A stretch of DNA of 23,196 nucleotides from contig JANDJZ010000761.1 of assembly GCA_027943245.1 (NCBI GenBank), positions 1 through 23,196 on the forward strand, read 5' to 3'. The notes under the pieces are model-generated. The model made no database searches. It was not told the origin of the DNA and worked only from the letters and a program-made list of their open reading frames with translations. How positions within the stretch are numbered: the stretch's first letter is position 1; the number at the start of each line of letters is the position of its first letter. Source of the DNA: Acanthamoeba sp. SK_2022b (lineage: Eukaryota; Discosea; Longamoebia; Acanthamoebidae). The position numbers were made by a program, and so were the translations under genes. This document shows, piece after piece, positions 22,009 through 23,196 of the stretch.

Positions 22009-23066
22009 TCAGTCGAGGGTGAGGCCGAGAGCCTCGCGAGCGGTGCGCATGGGTTGGGGGAAGCCCTCGGCCGCTCGCTGGGTCATGCCGAGGGGGCAGT
22101 GGATGCTGCGGAGGCCGGGCGCGCCCATCATGCTCAGCCCGCACAGGGCCATGTAGGTGTGCAGCACGTCCGGCGGGTTCTCGACGCACTTGCCGAACCC
22201 ACCTGTTGCCACGACGCGGCCGTATTTGGTGAGAGGGACAATAAACAACAAAAACATCGCACACAACACACAACATACAACAACGCACGAACCGATAGGA
22301 GTCTGGCAGCTCATGGTGAAGGCCTTGCTGAGCGGGTAGTCGGCCAGGTGGAGCTTGTCGAGCATCTTCAGCGACGCCCCGACCCAGAACGAATAGCACG
22401 TGTCGGCGTCCTTGTTCACTCTGCCTGTTCTCGGCCGAGAATATGTGCGGCCAGTCAGGTTACCAGACCTTGCTCGACGCGTCACCAACAAGGACGGTCG
22501 TGCGTGTGCGTGCGTGCGTGCGTGTGTGCGTGCGTGCGACGGACCTTGGAAGCCGGTGATCTGGCGTTCGAGGAGCCAGCGGGTGAGCTTGTCCTGGTGC
22601 GGCAGATGGTCGAGGAAGCCCGTCAGCACCAGCGTCGCGATGGAGCAGTAGGTCGACCCGCCGTGCGCCTCCTGCCCCGGCCCCTGCGCCATCGCATACT
22701 CGTACGTCTGCACGCCCCCCCCCCCAAACACGCATGAGTGACGTCAGCAGCGTGCTCGCTCAAATATTAAAAAAGAAATAGAAATAGGAAATAGAGAAAA
22801 AGAGACAGGCAAGGCCAAACGAGCGAGGAGTGAGCAGCGATGCCTGAGACGAGAGGATGTAGCGGACGGCCTTGGGCACGTCGAACGACCACTCCTGCAG
22901 CATGTAGCAGATTGCCGCCGCGCAGTAGATGAACCGCACGTCGCTCTCGCTGCCGCCCACGTTGGCGCTGAAGCTGCAGTCCCGGCACACGCACACGTGT
23001 CATTGCAGTCAGTCGGTATGCGCGTACAACGGAAGAGTCAAACACAAAGGGAGCGAGATGGCGTTT

Positions 23067-23098
<32 letters not shown>

Positions 23099-23196
23099 AC
23101 CTCCCGTCGGACTGCTGGAGACGCTTGATGGCGGAGAGGATGGCGGCGCGGTCGAGGCGCGAGAAGTCGTCCCCGAGCATGCGCAGCGTGCACAGG
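22009..23196 (-). CDS. PGGT1B: Protein geranylgeranyltransferase type I, beta subunit (partial, runs off right edge)
   Basis: GGTase-I attaches a 20-carbon geranylgeranyl group to C-terminal CaaX cysteines, usually of Rho-family GTPases. It works as a heterodimer with an alpha subunit shared with farnesyltransferase. Five exons are in the window: 23196-23101, 22973-22844, 22707-22545, 22424-22293 and 22202-22009. They cover roughly the C-terminal 240 residues of the alpha-alpha barrel. Zinc ligands are visible: Asp and Cys in DADTCYSFWVGAS, and His in the PPDVLHTYMALCGLS stretch. The repeats LGDDFSRLDRAAILSAIKRL, SESDVRFIYCAAAICYML and AHGGSTYCSIATL fit the GGTase-I beta order. The DTCYSFW motif separates it from farnesyl- (DGCYSFW) and Rab-transferases (DTCWWV). 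The junction 22844/22707 is a GC-AG intron. The start lies beyond the window. Confidence 0.93.

Overview
This window reads as nuclear DNA from an intron-dense, GC-rich, gene-dense protist. The best guess is an Acanthamoeba-like amoebozoan, but this is inference: no rRNA or other taxonomic marker is present. The evidence is eukaryotic gene content (twinfilin, AP-1 mu, dynactin Arp10, complex I NDUFA11-like, protein geranylgeranyltransferase-I beta), many short introns of roughly 50-180 nt with YAG acceptors, strong G/C preference at third codon positions, and very short intergenic gaps. I rebuilt ten multi-exon gene models by hand, with 72 introns in total. Exon phases close at every junction, and the spliced proteins line up with their families from end to end. 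One further partial gene at the left edge is tentative.

Layout from left to right. A possible membrane protein starts at the left edge (minus). Next is a helicase-associated (HA) repeat protein with no helicase domain (minus, 431-3283 and upstream). A divergent intergenic region follows, then class I HMG-CoA reductase (plus, 3899-6512), which shows only the catalytic part. A convergent gap rich in GA repeat separates it from a cysteine-rich single-pass membrane protein (minus, 6974-8213). Twinfilin (minus, 8404-10331) shares a 165-bp divergent promoter region with an NDUFA11-like Tim17-family protein (plus, 10497-11238). AP-1 mu (plus, 11453-13902) and a secreted serine beta-lactamase/esterase-fold protein (plus, 14326-17113) follow in tandem. 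A UER1-type rhamnose-synthesis epimerase/reductase (minus, 17541-18937) is divergent, across 167 bp, from Arp10 (plus, 19105-21907). Arp10 converges within 101 bp on the beta subunit of geranylgeranyltransferase-I, which runs off the right edge (minus, 22009-23196).

The genes do not form an operon or an obvious co-functional cluster. HMG-CoA reductase makes mevalonate, the precursor of the geranylgeranyl group that the right-edge transferase attaches to proteins. Twinfilin, AP-1 mu and Arp10 act in actin, vesicle and dynein transport. I infer nothing from their proximity.

The most unusual signals concern splicing. Long (CA/TG)n microsatellites appear in eight places, always inside introns, and in two of them the repeat itself runs into the 3' splice site. 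Cytosine at donor position +4 is the majority choice (46 of 72 introns by hand count), and GTAAG donors are almost absent. One GC-AG intron is supported by reading frame and family alignment. I see no mobile element, CRISPR array, rRNA, tRNA or viral gene.
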